Origin: Blastomussa wellsi | Lineage: Eukaryota > Cnidaria > Anthozoa > Scleractinia > Plerogyridae | Assembly: GCA_947652115.1 (NCBI GenBank) | Contig: OX393562.1 | Span: 29,353,807-29,417,806 of the forward strand | Length of the DNA stretch: 64,000 nt | Reading direction: 5' to 3' | Shown: positions 61,898-64,000 of the stretch, in pieces | Position numbering within the stretch: the stretch's first letter is position 1 | How the letters are laid out: each line of letters starts with the position of its first letter | Made by a program: the position numbers and the translations under genes | The notes under the pieces: model-generated | What the model saw: the letters and a program-made list of their open reading frames with translations, nothing else | What the model was told of the DNA's origin: nothing | Database searches by the model: none

Positions 61898-63915
61898 TTA
61901 ACTGTCCGGGCTACGGGTCATGTTTGATCGGTGAAAATGGACATTGACCCAGTTTCCTGACTTTTTGTTCCAAACACGTGTTTCTTCTGATTGTATTGTC
62001 AAGGGTACACCAGCACTAAGAAACAAATCACAAAAATAGAAACAGAGATGATCAAATACTTCTTTCTAGAACTGTAAGACCTCTGTTACACTGTAAGCCC
62101 CTCTTGTAGATGATCAATTAAAGCAAAAAAATAAGTTTAGAAAACCCTGATAATGTAACCCAACTAATACGTCATTTCCGAGTTAGCCTGCGTGGCAGTC
62201 GGTTTGAAGGGTCGACCACACAGGCTAGAAAGGAGTCATGAAAATGAGTTTGCTTTGCATGAAAATGTGGATGGTTTTTGAATGGTAGCTGTCAATTGCA
62301 CGCCAGACGTAGGTACGTTACAGTAGATAGCGGGGCGAAAGTTTCACTTTACCTGTTGATGAACTGTTGAAGCCGAACGTAGCAAATGCAAGCAGCTTCA
62401 TCTCCCAGCATATGAACGTGTGGCGACAAAATGGTGGTATTGATTGGAGTTGCTCTTTTACTATAAACTAAAAAGAAGCCAATCGGTTGATATAGAGACT
62501 TAAAAGCAGGTCGAGGAGAGGCTCTGATTCTAACCACAACGCTTATGAAGTCCTGTAACCTTCAAAAAACGAACAAAACTTTTCGACTATACGCAAATGA
62601 CAACGAAGGACATTCTAGCTGACTGTCGCATATAGATCCTCACAGAAAACGAGGGAGGCGCAGTGGCTAAGGGTTAGCGCGCTGTACTCTGGACTAAGCG
62701 GTCCGTGGTCACTGCGGACAAGTGTTCTTGGGCAAGACACTTTAACCTCACAGCCCCTCTCTCCACCCAGGTGAATAAATGCGTACCAGCAAATTGAATG
62801 CTTGGGATAACCGATTGATTAAAATTCCATCCAGGTAGGAGTAAAGATACTCGTAGCCACTTTATAAAAAAATTCCGCTACAGAAACCGGAATACGCTCC
62901 GGCCCCGTATGAGCCGTTTGACATGGCGGAGACTACCATACCGTTGCCATAGAAACGAGGGCGAGTAGTCGAATTGCTTAAGCGGACGAATACATTCTAA
63001 AAAGCACAACTTTGTGTATTTTAACGTCGATAATCCAGGGTAATTTCCCCATTCAAGGGCAACATGCGCGTCAGAAGGAATCCAAGAAGACATAACAAAG
63101 AACGACAATGAAAATCGATCCGTGTAACTTACCATTGTCAAAATAGAACTTGTGGAACTCAAGACCTTCAACCAAGTTCCCTTGAGCTTCTGGTTCAAAT
63201 GCTGTTAGGCGAGGGTCAACTAATTTGCTGAGCCAAATCAAAAGAACGTGAAAATTTAACGATTCGAAACAAACTAAACTCAGCCGCGACACAGTATTAT
63301 TAAATAACACAACTTTGTAATTATGTTTGTAATTATTATGTCTCACAAGACAAACTCGATTGGCTAAAAATCGACATTGAATGCGGTGTATGAAAGGTTT
63401 CCCTTCTAGACCGGCACCTAAACAGGTTACAGTTTGCGGTGAGAAAAGTTACAACAGAGAGCATTGACCTGTTTCCGCTATAGTGAAAGAACCAAAAAGC
63501 TTGAACAGAGGAAAATAGGGCGAGCAACTTAGGCAGCTCATCACTGGACAGAAACAAAATGCTAGCGAGTAGGAATCGGCTACATTTAACGCATTTAAAT
63601 TAACTTGTCTGATCAGACAATAAGAGCTAAATATCCAAAGTCAAGTCTGAGTTACCTGTACGTTTCGAAGTCTCCAGTAGTTATACTTGTAATGAGCTTC
63701 TGAGTAAGCTGGATAATATGTTGCTCTCGAACTAAAAAGAAGAATCGTTTAAACTTTACACCAGAACTAATTGTCCCGCGCGCATTTGTTTTCTTTGCTG
63801 GTAGGTCGGTTGTTACACGTACCTTTATTAGCCACTCCGTCAACTTCGTGCTCATCCTCCGAATGAGTCATAAGTTCTTCGTCTGATCCCTTTTTCTTGC
63901 TAACAAAAGGTCGTA
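61898..63915 (-). CDS. CAMK2: CaMKII, 3' part: linker exons and association (hub) domain, partial at right edge
   Basis: CaMKII is a Ca2+/calmodulin-activated Ser/Thr kinase assembled into dodecamers by its C-terminal hub. Exons seen: 63823-63915, 63656-63731, 63133-63227, 62353-62467, 61898-62015. The first encodes a charged variable linker ([20 protein letters not shown]). The others encode the hub: [64 protein letters not shown] and finally QSEETRVW followed by [13 protein letters not shown] and the stop. Phases agree at every junction. The catalytic, autoinhibitory and calmodulin-binding exons lie beyond the right edge. The last exon is easy to miss because intron read-through after 62353 hits a stop at once. 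The acceptor of the 62353-62467 exon was chosen as the upstream AG because only it keeps the hub frame. Alternative linker exons may exist off-window. Confidence 0.95.
62651..62935 (+). mobile_element. tRNA-derived SINE, copy E, in CaMKII intron
   Basis: GAGGCGCAGTGGCTAAGGGT TAGCGCGC head with a degraded B-box, then TGTTCTTGGGCAAGACACTT and CACCCAGGTGAATAAATGCG: the 11-kb family. Confidence 0.8.
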
Positions 63916-64000
63916 CTGCAATTAACGACAAACACGAAGATGATTAAAACTTGTCCTTTTTTCTCTTCAAGTGATTCAAATTTAGGGCAAGGTGGAGGGG

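Overview
This is eukaryotic DNA: every confident gene is split by GT-AG introns, base composition is AT-rich, and short inverted-repeat elements, SINEs and microsatellites fill introns and spacers. Gene content (anoctamin, CNP, dickkopf, gamma-glutamyltransferase, CaMKII) is animal. The repeat style and intron density suggest a hexacorallian cnidarian, probably a stony coral. That assignment is inference from family knowledge; no species marker was seen. Exon coordinates were worked out by hand from splice sites and reading phase; for each gene complete in the window the exon lengths sum to a whole number of codons.

Layout, left to right: (1) 763-16225, minus strand: 5' half of an anoctamin/TMEM16 gene (17 exons, 562 codons, running off the left edge). 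Its introns hold a LINE fragment, SINEs and inverted-repeat elements. (2) 17741-24918, minus: a complete 5-exon CNP-like 2H phosphoesterase with an N-terminal P-loop. Its largest intron carries a 26-bp satellite interrupted by a Harbinger-like element. (3) 26650-29733, minus: a complete 5-exon dickkopf-like secreted cysteine-rich protein, with one exon duplicated in tandem. (4) 32454-58555, plus: a complete 16-exon type II membrane gamma-glutamyltransferase. (5) Nested inside GGT intron 5: an approximately 13.7-kb CACTA/EnSpm-type DNA transposon (about 37694-51403). It carries two divergent, apparently intact genes: a 965-aa TNP2-like transposase (minus, 13 exons) and a 515-aa BEN-domain protein (plus, 10 exons). 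(6) 61898-63915, minus: the 3' end of a CaMKII gene (linker exons and association domain), running off the right edge.

The five host genes have no evident shared pathway; this looks like an ordinary gene neighbourhood. The transposon is the one place where genes appear to work together. The transposase and the BEN protein are read outward from a shared spacer of about 250 bp, and the element ends are packed with one palindromic repeat that would suit a sequence-specific DNA-binding partner. The other notable theme is terminal-inverted-repeat elements whose internal repeats have grown into satellites: a 26-bp unit at 19432-20520 and a 44-bp unit at 56317-56810, with similar terminal sequences.
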